Source of the DNA: Porphyrobacter sp.
GTDB lineage: Bacteria; Pseudomonadota; Alphaproteobacteria; Sphingomonadales; Sphingomonadaceae
Direction: 5' to 3'
Length of the DNA stretch: 64,000 bases
Assembly (NCBI GenBank): GCA_017744315.1
Contig: JAGIBN010000010.1
Coordinates: 32,798 to 96,797 of the forward strand
The notes below the pieces were generated by a model. The model was not told where the DNA came from and ran no database searches. It saw nothing but the letters and a program-made list of their open reading frames with translations. A program made the position numbers and the translations under genes. Positions 40,999 through 50,257 of the stretch are shown here, piece after piece. The stretch's first letter is position 1; each line of letters begins with the position of its first letter.

Positions 40999-42630
40999 AT
41001 GGCCAGTATTTCGGCAGCGTCGCCGGTCGCAGAACCGAACACCAAGGAAATCCGTCTCGTCATTGGGGCTTCGTCGATAGGCACGGTGTTCGAATGGTAC
41101 GACTTCTTCATCTACGGAACGCTCGCGGCTTACATCAGCCATGCGTTTTTCCCTGCTGACAACGAAACACTCTCGCTGCTGCTGACCTGGGCGGGCTTTG
41201 CCGTCGGATTCGGCTTCAGGCCGCTCGGTGCGATCCTGTTCGGGTATCTCGGGGACAAGCTGGGGCGGAAATACACCTTCCTCGTGACGGTCACCCTCAT
41301 GGGCGTGGCGACGGCCGGCGTCGGCATGGTGCCCAGCGCCGAGACGATCGGTATGGCGGCGCCGCTGATCGTCCTGCTCCTGCGCATTCTCCAGGGCCTG
41401 GCGCTGGGCGGCGAGTACGGGGGTGCGGCGATCTATGTTGCCGAACATTCGCCTCCGGGTCGGCGCGGTTTCTTTACCAGCTTTATCCAGGCGAGCGTGA
41501 TCGGAGGGTTCGTTTTGAGCCTGCTGGTGGTCCTCGCCTGCCGGTTCCTGATCCCCGACGAGGCGTTCAAGGAATGGGGCTGGCGGGTGCCTTTCCTGCT
41601 TTCGATCGCCTTGCTCGCCGTGTCGCTGTGGATGCGCTTGAAGCTCAACGAGAGCCCGGTGTTCAAGGCGATGAAGGCGGAGGGAAAGACTTCCCGCAAT
41701 CCGTTCATCGAGAGCTTCACTTATCCCGGCAACAAGCGGCGCATCTTCGTGGCGCTGTTCGGCGTGGCCTGCGGCTTGACGATCATCTTCTATACCGCAC
41801 TCTTTTCGGCTCTCTCGTTCCTCAAGGGGCCGATGCGGGTGGACGACACTGTGGCCGAACTGCTGGTCGGTACCGCCTCACTCGTGGCGGTGGTGTTCTT
41901 CGTCTACTTCGGATGGCTGTCCGACAGGGTGGGTCGCAAGAAGCCGATAGTCTGGGGTTACTTCGTCACCTTGCTTGCGCTGTTCCCGGCGTTCTGGGGT
42001 ATCGCGGCCCTCGCCAATCCGCAGCTGGCCGAGAGCGCGCGCAACGCCCCGGTGGTGATCTCCGGCCCGCAGTGCAATTTCAATCCATTCGCGTCCAAGC
42101 AGGCGACGCCGTGTGGTCAGTTGCTGGAGGACCTGACGGCGATCGGCATCGCCTACGACGTCGTGACCGCGCCCGACCTAAAGCTGTCGGCAGGCCAGTC
42201 GGTCTTCGCGCTAGATCAGGAGAACTGGGCCGACCGCGACGCGCGCCGAGCGGCCATGCGCGAATGGCTGACACAGAACGGCTACAACCTCGAAAAGCAG
42301 GTGCCGCCGCTCGCGAACATGATCGGCATGTGGGTGATTCTCGTCGGGCTTGGATCGCTATCGGGCGCCACCTTCGGTCCCGTGGCGGCTTTGCTGTCGG
42401 AGATGTTCCCGCCGCAGATCCGCTATAGCTCGATGTCGATCCCCTATCACATCGGTACGGGCTATTTCGGCGGTTTCCTGCCCTTGATCGCCGGATCGAT
42501 CGTGGCGCTTACAGGGAATATCTTTTCGGGGCTCTGGTACACTTGGGTCTTGCTGGTTGTCGCGCTAGGGGTCGCTGCATGGGGTCTCCCTTCCGGTCCA
42601 CCACGCGATTTTTCCGATGAACTCACCTGA
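40999..42630 (+). CDS. MFS transporter, metabolite:H+ symporter (MHS) type
   Basis: A 543-residue transporter with twelve likely helices, in the MHS (ProP/ShiA/KgtP) branch: IGASSIGTVFEWYDFFIYG, RPLGAILFGYLGDKLGRK, ALGGEYGGAAIYVAEHSPP. It is about 100 residues longer than usual because of a soluble insert between helices 8 and 9 (about residues 345-430), which holds two cysteines (Cys359 and Cys372) compatible with a disulfide on the periplasmic side. Substrate unknown (osmolyte, shikimate and dicarboxylate transporters occur in the family). It overlaps alr by 14 bases. Confidence 0.9.
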   Translation: MASISAASPVAEPNTKEIRLVIGASSIGTVFEWYDFFIYGTLAAYISHAFFPADNETLSLLLTWAGFAVGFGFRPLGAILFGYLGDKLGRKYTFLVTVTLMGVATAGVGMVPSAETIGMAAPLIVLLLRILQGLALGGEYGGAAIYVAEHSPPGRRGFFTSFIQASVIGGFVLSLLVVLACRFLIPDEAFKEWGWRVPFLLSIALLAVSLWMRLKLNESPVFKAMKAEGKTSRNPFIESFTYPGNKRRIFVALFGVACGLTIIFYTALFSALSFLKGPMRVDDTVAELLVGTASLVAVVFFVYFGWLSDRVGRKKPIVWGYFVTLLALFPAFWGIAALANPQLAESARNAPVVISGPQCNFNPFASKQATPCGQLLEDLTAIGIAYDVVTAPDLKLSAGQSVFALDQENWADRDARRAAMREWLTQNGYNLEKQVPPLANMIGMWVILVGLGSLSGATFGPVAALLSEMFPPQIRYSSMSIPYHIGTGYFGGFLPLIAGSIVALTGNIFSGLWYTWVLLVVALGVAAWGLPSGPPRDFSDELT

Positions 42631-43666
42631 CCTGCCGCCACCGACACTTCGTCTTCAACTCGACAGCGACGCGCTCGCCGACAATTGGCGAGCCCTGAAC
42701 GAGCTCTCCGGTTCAGCCCGGGCCGGGGCGGCGGTAAAGGCCAACGCCTATGGCTTGGGCGTCGACAAGGTCGTGCCCATCTTGCGCAAGGCAGGTGCAA
42801 CAGACTTCTTTGTCGCCCACTGGAGCGAGGTCCCGGCGGTACTGCGCCACACCGCACCAGAGTCGGTGGCAGTGCTGCACGGACCGATCCGCTCCGACGA
42901 CGCCCAGTTCGCTCGGGCGGCCGGGGTTCGCCCGGTCATCAACAGCCTGCACCAAGCCCGGTTGTGGATCGAGAGCGGGGGTGGCCCCTGCGACCTGATG
43001 GTCGACACCGGCATCAACCGGCTCGGTTTGCCGCTCGGGGCGATTTCGGATCCACTGGTCGCGCAGCTGGAGGTCAATGCGCTGCTATCGCACCTCGCTT
43101 CGGCCGACGAGGACGTGGCGCAGAACGATCGCCAGCTCGCCGCATTTGAAGAGGCGGCGAGACATATCCCGGCCAAGATGCGCAGTCTCTCGAACAGCGC
43201 GGGCATCGCCCTTGGAAAGAACTTCGCCTTCGACCTGACCCGACCGGGGATCGCGCTCTACGGCGGCGTTCCGCGGCCCGAGCTTGCGTCTGTCATCCGG
43301 CAGGTGGCCCATCCCCAGGCGGCGGTGCTTCAGGTGCGCGATCTCACCGTGGGCGACAGCGTCGGCTACAACGCCACCTTCACCGCCAGCGAACCCATGC
43401 GCGTGGCGACCGTATCGCTAGGCTATGCCGACGGGTTCCTGCGCTGCTGGTCAGGCCGGGGCTCCTTGCGTTTCCGGGGCGCTGAGCTGCCGCTGATTGG
43501 TCGAGTGTCGATGGATATGGTCGTTGTCGATTGCCGCACTGCACCAAACATTTGTGAAGGCGACTGGCTCGACGTGCCATATAGTCTCCCGGAAGCATCT
43601 GCGATTACGGGACTTTCGCAATATGAATTACTTACGACGCTGGGCCGCAGGTACCTGCGCGAATAA
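42617..43666 (+). CDS. alr: Alanine racemase
   Basis: PLP enzyme making D-alanine for peptidoglycan. 349 residues, with the PLP Lys41 in GAAVKANAYGLG and the second catalytic Tyr251 in SVGYNATFTA; VDTGINRLGL and RPGIALYGG are family motifs, and C-terminal YELLTTLGRRYLRE fits. It starts within the MFS transporter gene (overlap 14 bases) and is therefore probably coupled to it. Confidence 0.95.
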   Translation: MNSPDLPPPTLRLQLDSDALADNWRALNELSGSARAGAAVKANAYGLGVDKVVPILRKAGATDFFVAHWSEVPAVLRHTAPESVAVLHGPIRSDDAQFARAAGVRPVINSLHQARLWIESGGGPCDLMVDTGINRLGLPLGAISDPLVAQLEVNALLSHLASADEDVAQNDRQLAAFEEAARHIPAKMRSLSNSAGIALGKNFAFDLTRPGIALYGGVPRPELASVIRQVAHPQAAVLQVRDLTVGDSVGYNATFTASEPMRVATVSLGYADGFLRCWSGRGSLRFRGAELPLIGRVSMDMVVVDCRTAPNICEGDWLDVPYSLPEASAITGLSQYELLTTLGRRYLRE

Positions 43667-43681
43667 TTATTGCGGCTCCCG

Positions 43682-43707
43682 TTGCACAAATCTTGTTGCA
43701 AGTGCAA
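43682..43707. promoter_or_regulatory. TTGCA-rich motif upstream of phaR
   Basis: TTGCAC (43682-43687), then TTGC and GCAA around a 4-base centre (43696-43707), lie in the 74-base alr-phaR gap. PhaR is described as binding TGC-rich operators and often represses its own gene, so this is a candidate autoregulatory site. Confidence 0.35.
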
Positions 43708-43740
43708 ACTAGCGCGACCGGGGCAGAATGGAGAAGATTG

Positions 43741-44313
43741 ATGGACGACGCGGCGGCCGGCGCAGAACCCGTCATTATCAAGAAGTACGCCAATAGGCGG
43801 CTCTACAATACCCAGTCATCAAGCTACATCACGCTTGAGGACCTTTCGCGGATGACGCGCAACGGCATCGACTTCCAGGTCCTGGATGCAAAGACCGGTG
43901 CCGATATCACGCACGCGATCCTGACCCAGATCATCATGGAAGAAGAAGCCAGCGGGGAGCAGATGCTGCCCATCAGCTTCCTGCGACAGCTGATCGCGAT
44001 GTACGGCAACTCGATGCAGTCGCTGATGCCGCACTATCTCGAAGCGACGATGGAAAACTTCCGCAATAACCAGCGCAAGATCCAGGAGACCTGGACCACG
44101 AGCATGGGGCCGGACGCTTTCGCCAAGTTGGCCGAAAGCAACATGGCGATGTTCAAGGCTGCTGCCGGTGCCTTCATGCCCGGCGCCAACGGCAAGACTC
44201 CTGCCGAGCCGACGGCTGCTCCCAAGCCTGCACCGACTTCGGGCGACGACCTGGAAGCGTTGAAGGCGCAGATGGCGGCGATGCAGAAGAAGCTGGACGA
44301 GCTGGGCAAATAA
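43741..44313 (+). CDS. phaR: Polyhydroxyalkanoate synthesis repressor PhaR
   Basis: 190 residues from ATG 43741. The N-terminus contains EPVIIKKYANRRLYNTQSSSYITLEDL, which is diagnostic of the PHB/PHA accumulation regulator DNA-binding domain (the KYxNRRLYNT motif). PhaR binds both its operators and PHA granules, and represses phasin genes. The C-terminal half is proline- and alanine-rich before a coiled-coil tail (LEALKAQMAAMQKKL). The in-frame TTG at 43693 adds 16 residues and is unlikely. No phasin or phaC gene in the window. A TTGCA motif lies upstream. Confidence 0.95.
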   Translation: MDDAAAGAEPVIIKKYANRRLYNTQSSSYITLEDLSRMTRNGIDFQVLDAKTGADITHAILTQIIMEEEASGEQMLPISFLRQLIAMYGNSMQSLMPHYLEATMENFRNNQRKIQETWTTSMGPDAFAKLAESNMAMFKAAAGAFMPGANGKTPAEPTAAPKPAPTSGDDLEALKAQMAAMQKKLDELGK

Positions 44314-44420
44314 CGATGGCGGTGGCTGGCGGAATACCGTCAGCGCCGCACCGCCGGAAGCTTCCATCCTGGCGGGATAGGCTCTAGGGGCCGGGCGAAC
44401 CATTCACTGCAGGTAGTCCC

Positions 44421-45962
44421 ATGTCCGCCATTCGCCACGCCCTGACCATCAAGCGCGAAGACGATTTCGCCCAGTGGTATCAGGAAGTTATCTCAGCCGC
44501 CGACATGGCCGAGGAATCGGGCGTGCGCGGATGCATGGTGATCAAGCCCTGGGGCTACGGCATCTGGGAGCGCATGCAGCGTCTGCTCGATGACCGGATC
44601 AAGGCGGCCGGCGTGCAGAATGCCTATTTCCCGCTGTTCATTCCGCTTGGCAACTTCGTGCGCGAGGCCGCGCATGTCGAAGGGTTTGCCAAGGAGATGG
44701 CGGTCGTCACCCACCACCGGCTGATCGCCGATGGGAAGGGCGGGCTGATTCCCGACCCCGAGGCCAAGCTCGAAGAACCGCTGGTCGTGCGCCCGACGTC
44801 GGAAACGATCATCGGCGACGCGATGAGCCGCTGGGTCCAGTCCTGGCGCGACCTGCCGCTGCTGCTCAACCAGTGGGCCAACGTGGTCCGTTGGGAAATG
44901 CGCACTCGCATGTTCCTGCGCACCAGCGAATTCCTCTGGCAGGAGGGGCACACCGCCCACGAGAACCGCGAGGACGCCAAGCGCGAGACCATGCGTGCGC
45001 TCGAGATGTACCGGGAATTCGCCGAACAGCAGCTCGCGCTGCCGGTGATCGCTGGCGAAAAGCCGGAGAACGAGCGCTTCCCGGGCGCGGTCGAGACCTG
45101 GTCGATCGAGGCGATGATGCAGGACGGCAAGGCGCTTCAGGCCGGCACCTCGCACTACCTCGGCACCAGCTTTGCCGATGCGGCCAACATTCGCTTCCAG
45201 GATCGTGAAGGCGGGCAGCAGCTCGCGCATACCACCAGCTGGGGCGTCTCCACGCGCATGATCGGCGGCGTGATCATGACTCATGGCGATGATGACGGCC
45301 TGCGCGTGCCGCCGGCAATTGCACCGTTCCAGGTGGTGATCCTGCCGATGCTGCGCGACAATGAGGGCGATGCAGCCCTGCTCGACTATTGCGACGCGCT
45401 GCGCGCTTCGATCGCGACGCAGAATGCGCTCGACGAAAAGGTCCGGGTACTGCTCGACTCTCGTCCGGGCAAGGCGGCAGCCAAGCGGTGGGACTGGGTG
45501 CGCAAGGGCGCTCCGGTGATCATCGAGGTCGGCCCGCGCGACATGGACGCAGAGACGGTCAGCCTGTTGCGCCGTGACGCCCTGTGGGGGCCGGACGGCA
45601 AGCCGGCGTTCCAGTCGCCGTCGAGGGATGCCGTGGGCCAGGCGATTGGCGGCTTGCTCGAAGAGATCCAGCAAGGCCTCCTTGCCGAAGCCACCGAGCG
45701 TCGCGAGGCCAATATCGTCCGCGATGTCGAGAGCTTTGATGCCCTCGCGGCCTACTTCGCCGAAGACCGCAAATACCCCGGTTGGGTCGAGGTGCAGTGG
45801 TCGAAGCCGACGGGCGAAGCGCTCGACAAGGTCGTGGAGCGGCTCAAGACCTTGAAGCTGACCTTCCGTAACGTCCCGCTCGATGCCGCTCCGGCCAATG
45901 GCAAGTGCCTGTTCACCGGTGAATCGGCGGTTGAGCGGATCTACGTCGCACGCTCCTATTGA
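44421..45962 (+). CDS. proS: Proline--tRNA ligase, archaeal/eukaryal-type (ProS type 3)
   Basis: Class II synthetase charging tRNA-Pro. 513 residues. The class II motif 2 region reads VRWEMRTRMFLRTSEFLWQEGHTAH with PTSETIIGDAM before it, and motif 3 THGDDDGLRVPP; it lacks the long insertion domain (INS) of ordinary bacterial ProRS, and the C-terminal extension ends in a Tyr (CLFTGESAVERIYVARSY), both features of the archaeal/eukaryal group. That type occurs in some bacteria. A hairpin follows at 45969-45990. Confidence 0.9.
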   Translation: MSAIRHALTIKREDDFAQWYQEVISAADMAEESGVRGCMVIKPWGYGIWERMQRLLDDRIKAAGVQNAYFPLFIPLGNFVREAAHVEGFAKEMAVVTHHRLIADGKGGLIPDPEAKLEEPLVVRPTSETIIGDAMSRWVQSWRDLPLLLNQWANVVRWEMRTRMFLRTSEFLWQEGHTAHENREDAKRETMRALEMYREFAEQQLALPVIAGEKPENERFPGAVETWSIEAMMQDGKALQAGTSHYLGTSFADAANIRFQDREGGQQLAHTTSWGVSTRMIGGVIMTHGDDDGLRVPPAIAPFQVVILPMLRDNEGDAALLDYCDALRASIATQNALDEKVRVLLDSRPGKAAAKRWDWVRKGAPVIIEVGPRDMDAETVSLLRRDALWGPDGKPAFQSPSRDAVGQAIGGLLEEIQQGLLAEATERREANIVRDVESFDALAAYFAEDRKYPGWVEVQWSKPTGEALDKVVERLKTLKLTFRNVPLDAAPANGKCLFTGESAVERIYVARSY

Positions 45963-45968
45963 TCGGGT

Positions 45969-45990
45969 CCAGGAGCCTTCCGGCTCCTGG
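45969..45990 (+). terminator. Hairpin after proS, probable terminator
   Basis: CCAGGAGCC (45969-45977) and GGCTCCTGG (45982-45990) flank a 4-base loop, 7 bases after the proS stop. CACTTTCACTT follows, only a weak T-run. Confidence 0.65.
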
Positions 45991-46034
45991 CACTTTCACT
46001 TGCCGCGCGAGCGGTAGGCCGGAATAAGCAGCGG

Positions 46035-47354
46035 ATGCGCCTGCTCCTCCTGCTTTCCGCCTCCGCTGTTCTTGCAGTTCCCGCTCATGCCCAGGAGGAA
46101 GCGGTGTCGGAAGCGCGCTTGCGCTCCGATGTCGAGGCGCTGGTCGGGTTCGGAACGCGGCATACGCTTTCAGTGCAGGATGATCCCAAACGGGGCATCG
46201 GGGCTGCGCGCACCTGGGGCGAAGAGCAGTTTCGGGCGGCGAGCAAAGCCTGCGACGGCTGCCTGGAGATCGTGCTGCCCGAACGCATGGTTTCGGGCAC
46301 TCGCGTGCCGCAACCGACACGGCTCGTGAACGTTGTCGCGATCCAGCGCGGGACGGAACGACCGAACGAGGTCGTGATTGTGCAGGGCCACATCGACAGC
46401 CGCGTGACCGACGTGATGGACGCAACGAGCGATGCTCCGGGAGCCAATGACGACGGGTCGGGCACGGCGCTGGTGATCGAGGCAGCGCGGGTCCTGTCGC
46501 AGCACAAGTATCCAACGACCATCGTCTACGCGCTGCTCTCGGGAGAGGAACAGGGACTCTACGGCGGGCAGCTGCTGGCCGATTATGCCCAGGAGCAGGG
46601 TTGGACCGTCAAGGCGGTGCTCAACAACGATATCGTCGGCGGCTCCTGCGGTTCGGATGGATTCTGTGATGCGGCGCATGTGCGCCTGTTCTCCGAAGGT
46701 CCGCGCGCCGACGTGAACGAGAAAGTGCTCGCCGACATGGCACGCTTCGGTGGCGAGAACGACAGCCCGGGGCGCAATCTCTCTCGCTACATTGCCGGTC
46801 TCGCCGAAGGGAACGACCTGGCCGTACGGCAAGTATGGCGTACGGACCGGATGGGAAGGGGCGGCGATCAGTTGCCCTTCCTCGACAAGGGCTACCCGGC
46901 GGTTCGCTTCTCGGTGGCGGTCGAGGACTACGACCACCAGCACCAGGACCTGCGGGTCGAGAATGGCGTGACCTACGGCGACACGATCGATGAGATGGAT
47001 TTTCCCTATCTCGCCAAAGTCACGCGCCTCAACGTGCGAGCGCTCGATGCTCTTGCCAAAGCGCCGCTTCCCCCGGCCTCGACGGCTGAGGCGGCCGTGC
47101 AGACATTCACCACCGTTCGTTGGACTCCCGTGCCGGGCGCGATGGCGTACAATATCTGGCGCCGGCGCACCGACGCGCCGGGCTGGGAGTCTGCACCGGT
47201 GGTAGCGCGCTCCACGCAGACCGAGGCCAAGCTCGAAGGCGTGCGTGGTGACGACTGGCTGTTCGGGGTGAGCTCGATCGCTGCCGATGGTTCTGAAGGA
47301 CCGATTTCAAGCGCTGTCCCCGGCGGAGCTTACGCGCCGCTTGAGACCAAGTGA
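46035..47354 (+). CDS. M28 family exported aminopeptidase
   Basis: A 439-residue secreted zinc peptidase. Signal peptide MRLLLLLSASAVLAVPAHA. Metal ligands of the M28 fold: His119 (QGHIDSR), Asp at 139/140 (GANDDGSG), Glu171-Glu172 (SGEEQGL, one being the catalytic base), Asp199 (NNDIVG) and a His in DHQHQDL. Two cysteine pairs near 73-76 and 204-210 may be disulfides. The last 90 residues (RWTPVPGAMAYNIWRR) look like a fibronectin type III module. rnr follows 21 bases after the stop. Confidence 0.9.
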   Translation: MRLLLLLSASAVLAVPAHAQEEAVSEARLRSDVEALVGFGTRHTLSVQDDPKRGIGAARTWGEEQFRAASKACDGCLEIVLPERMVSGTRVPQPTRLVNVVAIQRGTERPNEVVIVQGHIDSRVTDVMDATSDAPGANDDGSGTALVIEAARVLSQHKYPTTIVYALLSGEEQGLYGGQLLADYAQEQGWTVKAVLNNDIVGGSCGSDGFCDAAHVRLFSEGPRADVNEKVLADMARFGGENDSPGRNLSRYIAGLAEGNDLAVRQVWRTDRMGRGGDQLPFLDKGYPAVRFSVAVEDYDHQHQDLRVENGVTYGDTIDEMDFPYLAKVTRLNVRALDALAKAPLPPASTAEAAVQTFTTVRWTPVPGAMAYNIWRRRTDAPGWESAPVVARSTQTEAKLEGVRGDDWLFGVSSIAADGSEGPISSAVPGGAYAPLETK

Positions 47355-47375
47355 GGTCGCGCCCATATAGCCGCG

Positions 47376-49640
47376 ATGCCGCGTAAAATCGTCCCAGGCT
47401 TGCCATCGCGCGAGCAAGTCATCGAATTCATCCAGACGTCCGAGGCCCCCGCGGGCAAGCGGGAGATCGCCAAGGCGTTCGGGCTCAAGGGCCAGGAACG
47501 GATCGCGCTCAAGCGCCTGCTCAAGGACATGGCCGAAGAAGGTCTGATCGACGGCAAGAAGACCGCCTTCCATCGCATGGGCGGGGTGCCCAAGGTCACC
47601 GTCCTGCGGGTGGTCGATGTCGACGATGGGGAGGCGATTGCTATCCCCGATACCTGGCACCCTGACGACGCGACGCCGCCCCCGCGTTTGCGCGTGATCG
47701 AGGGCAAGAAGCAGGCGGCGCTCAAAGTCGGGGACCGCGTGCTTGCCCGCACCGAGGAAACCGGCAGCGGTTGGACCGCTCATTCGATGAAGAAGCTGCC
47801 CGCCCGCGACGATGCGGTGCTGGGCGTGGTGGAACTCGACGGCTCGGGCAAAGGCTGGCTCGCGCCGGTGGACAAGCGGGTGCGCAATTCCTCCCCGATC
47901 GCCGATCTTGGCGGGGCCGAGGCCGGCCAGCTCGTGCTAGCCGAACCTGCCGGGCGTTCGCCGCGGGCGGGGGTCAAGGTGGTCGAGGTGCTGGGCGACC
48001 CGCTCGCGCCGCGCTCGTACAGCCTGATCGCGATTCATAAGTACGGGATCCCGCATACCTTCCGCGAGGAAGCGCTGGCGGAGGCGGAAGTGGCGGCCAA
48101 GCTGCCGCTTAGCGAGGATCGTCGCGAGGATCTGCGGCACTTGCCAATCGTCGCCATCGACCCTGCCGACGCGCGCGACCACGACGATGCGATCTGGGCT
48201 GGCCCCGACGGCGAGGGCGGGTTCCGCGCAGTCGTCGCGATTGCCGACGTCAGCTTCTACGTCCGTCCCGGCGGCATGATCGACCGCGAAGCGCGCCGGC
48301 GCGGCAACTCGGTCTATTTCCCCGACCGCGTGGTGCCGATGCTGCCCGAGGTGCTCAGCGCCGATGTGTGCTCGCTCAAGGAAGGCGCGGACCGGGCGGC
48401 GATGGCTTGCCATCTGCAGATCGATTCGCATGGCCGGGTGCGGGACTGGCGCTTTACCCGCGCGCTGGTGCGAATTTCCGAGGTTATTGCTTACGAAGAC
48501 GCGCAGGCGCGGATCGATGCCGGAGAGGCGGGGGAGAACCTGCAGAACCTGTGGGCAGCCTGGCGCGCGCTGTACAAAGCTCGCGAGGCCCGCGACCCGC
48601 TGGAACTCGAGTTGCCCGAACGGCGCGTCATGCTCGACGAGAAGGGCCGGATCGCCGAGATCGCCATTCGCGAGCGGCTCGACGCGCACCGCGTGGTCGA
48701 GGACTTCATGATCGCGGCCAACGTCGCCGCGGCCAAGGCGCTCGAGAGCAAGGCCTCTCCTGTGGTCTACCGCGTCCACGAGCCGCCGAGCCGCGAGAAG
48801 CTGATCGCGCTGCGGGACTACTTCACCAGCATCGGCAAGAAGCTGGCGCTAGGGCAGGTCATCACGCCGAGCCTGTTCAACCGCATGATCAAGGACATCG
48901 CGGACGAAGGCGAAAAGGCGCTGGTGATGGAGGCGGTGCTGCGCAGCCAGACGCAGGCCTACTACGGCCCGCAGAACGCCGGGCACTTCGGCCTGTCGCT
49001 CGGCAGCTATGCTCACTTCACCTCGCCCATTCGCCGCTATGCCGACCTTTTGGTCCATCGGGCGCTGGTCGACGCTTTCCATCTCGAGCAGCCCAAGCCC
49101 AAGGACAACCTTCCCCCGGCCAGCGGCTTGTCGGACAAGGATCGCGAGGACCTCTCCAAGGTCACCGACGCGATCAGCCAGACCGAGCGGCGGGCGATGG
49201 AAGCCGAACGCGACACGATCGATCGCTACGTCGCCGCCTGGCTTTCGGGCCGTGTGGGCGAAACGTTCAAGACCCGCATTACCGGGGTCCAGAGCTTCGG
49301 CTTCTTCGCCACGATCGTCGGGCTGGGTGGTGACGGGCTGGTCCCGGTCTCCTCACTGGGCCGCGAATATTTCCGCTATGACGAGGGGGCGAGGGCGCTG
49401 ATCGGTGAAGATACCGGCACGCGCTTTGCGGTTGGCGACATGGTCGACCTTCGTTTGGGAGAGGCCAATCCGCTCACCGGCGCGCTCAAATTTGAACGCA
49501 TCGATGGCGAAGGCGGACAACGCATCGAACCGCGCGGCGCCCGGCCCGAATCGAAGAAAAAGGGTCACTTCAAGCACCCCACCGGCAAGCGCGGGCGTCC
49601 AGGCAACATCCGTCATCAGGGAAGAGGCCGGAAGAAGTAG
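47376..49640 (+). CDS. rnr: Ribonuclease R
   Basis: 3' to 5' exoribonuclease that degrades structured RNA and takes part in trans-translation. 754 residues: N-terminal winged helix (KREIAKAFGLKGQERIALKRLLKDM), cold-shock domains, the RNB catalytic domain with DPADARDHDDAIWAG (Asp ligands) and SYAHFTSPIRRYADL, and a C-terminal S1 domain plus a basic tail. No N-terminal truncation is seen. A hairpin at 49651-49668 follows. Confidence 0.94.
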   Translation: MPRKIVPGLPSREQVIEFIQTSEAPAGKREIAKAFGLKGQERIALKRLLKDMAEEGLIDGKKTAFHRMGGVPKVTVLRVVDVDDGEAIAIPDTWHPDDATPPPRLRVIEGKKQAALKVGDRVLARTEETGSGWTAHSMKKLPARDDAVLGVVELDGSGKGWLAPVDKRVRNSSPIADLGGAEAGQLVLAEPAGRSPRAGVKVVEVLGDPLAPRSYSLIAIHKYGIPHTFREEALAEAEVAAKLPLSEDRREDLRHLPIVAIDPADARDHDDAIWAGPDGEGGFRAVVAIADVSFYVRPGGMIDREARRRGNSVYFPDRVVPMLPEVLSADVCSLKEGADRAAMACHLQIDSHGRVRDWRFTRALVRISEVIAYEDAQARIDAGEAGENLQNLWAAWRALYKAREARDPLELELPERRVMLDEKGRIAEIAIRERLDAHRVVEDFMIAANVAAAKALESKASPVVYRVHEPPSREKLIALRDYFTSIGKKLALGQVITPSLFNRMIKDIADEGEKALVMEAVLRSQTQAYYGPQNAGHFGLSLGSYAHFTSPIRRYADLLVHRALVDAFHLEQPKPKDNLPPASGLSDKDREDLSKVTDAISQTERRAMEAERDTIDRYVAAWLSGRVGETFKTRITGVQSFGFFATIVGLGGDGLVPVSSLGREYFRYDEGARALIGEDTGTRFAVGDMVDLRLGEANPLTGALKFERIDGEGGQRIEPRGARPESKKKGHFKHPTGKRGRPGNIRHQGRGRKK

Positions 49641-49650
49641 GACAAGACTC

Positions 49651-49668
49651 CCTCTCCCAAAGGAGAGG
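49651..49668. terminator. Bidirectional hairpin between rnr and the Usp gene
   Basis: CCTCTCC (49651-49657) and GGAGAGG (49662-49668) flank a 4-base loop between convergent stop codons. It is a plausible shared terminator. Confidence 0.55.
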
Positions 49669-49677
49669 CGCTTGTTC

Positions 49678-50130
49678 TCAGCTGATCCGGTCGATTTCTT
49701 CTTCGCTGAGCCCGCCGGGCACGATGAACAGCGGGCAGGGCAGATTTCCCGCCCCGGCGGAGAAGTGAGCCACCAAGGGCCCGGGTCCACCCTCGGCAGC
49801 GGCGCCGAGAACGAGAGCGGCTACCTCCGAGTGTTCCGCAAGGTATTGGTTGATGACGGTCGTGGCATCGCCGACGCGCACGGCGATCTGCGGCATGATC
49901 CCGCTTTCGCTCATCAATTCGCCCCCGGCGCTGTTCGCCAGCACCTCGGCGCGGTCGCGCGCTTCTTCCTCGATCGTGGCCTGGACCTGACCGAAGGCGC
50001 TGAATTCCTGCTTGGGAACGAGGGCCAGCAAGTGGACAGTGCCATTGGTATCGGCCGCGCGGCGTGCAGCAAAACGCAACGCGCTGTGCGCTTCCTGCGT
50101 GTCGTCGATGATCACCAGATAGACGCGCAT
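49678..50130 (-). CDS. Universal stress protein family
   Basis: A 150-residue UspA-fold protein, with ATP-binding-type GAAAEGGPGPLVAHFSAGAGNLPCPLFIV near the end, a loose form of the GxxGxnn-GS motif. The start MRVYLVIIDDTQEAHSALRFA (50130) fits; longer frames to 50202 are not family-like. Sphingomonads often place Usp genes beside unrelated genes. It converges on rnr. Confidence 0.83.
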   Translation of the reverse strand: MRVYLVIIDDTQEAHSALRFAARRAADTNGTVHLLALVPKQEFSAFGQVQATIEEEARDRAEVLANSAGGELMSESGIMPQIAVRVGDATTVINQYLAEHSEVAALVLGAAAEGGPGPLVAHFSAGAGNLPCPLFIVPGGLSEEEIDRIS

Positions 50131-50257
50131 TGCCTTACATCCCCCTGCGGCGCGATATCTGATGAAACCCTTGGTCGCGCAAGGACCTTGCTCCCAGCAC
50201 ACAAATTGGCTTTAGACGAATTCGCTCTAGCCCTCCTGAAGGATACCGCGAACCGCC

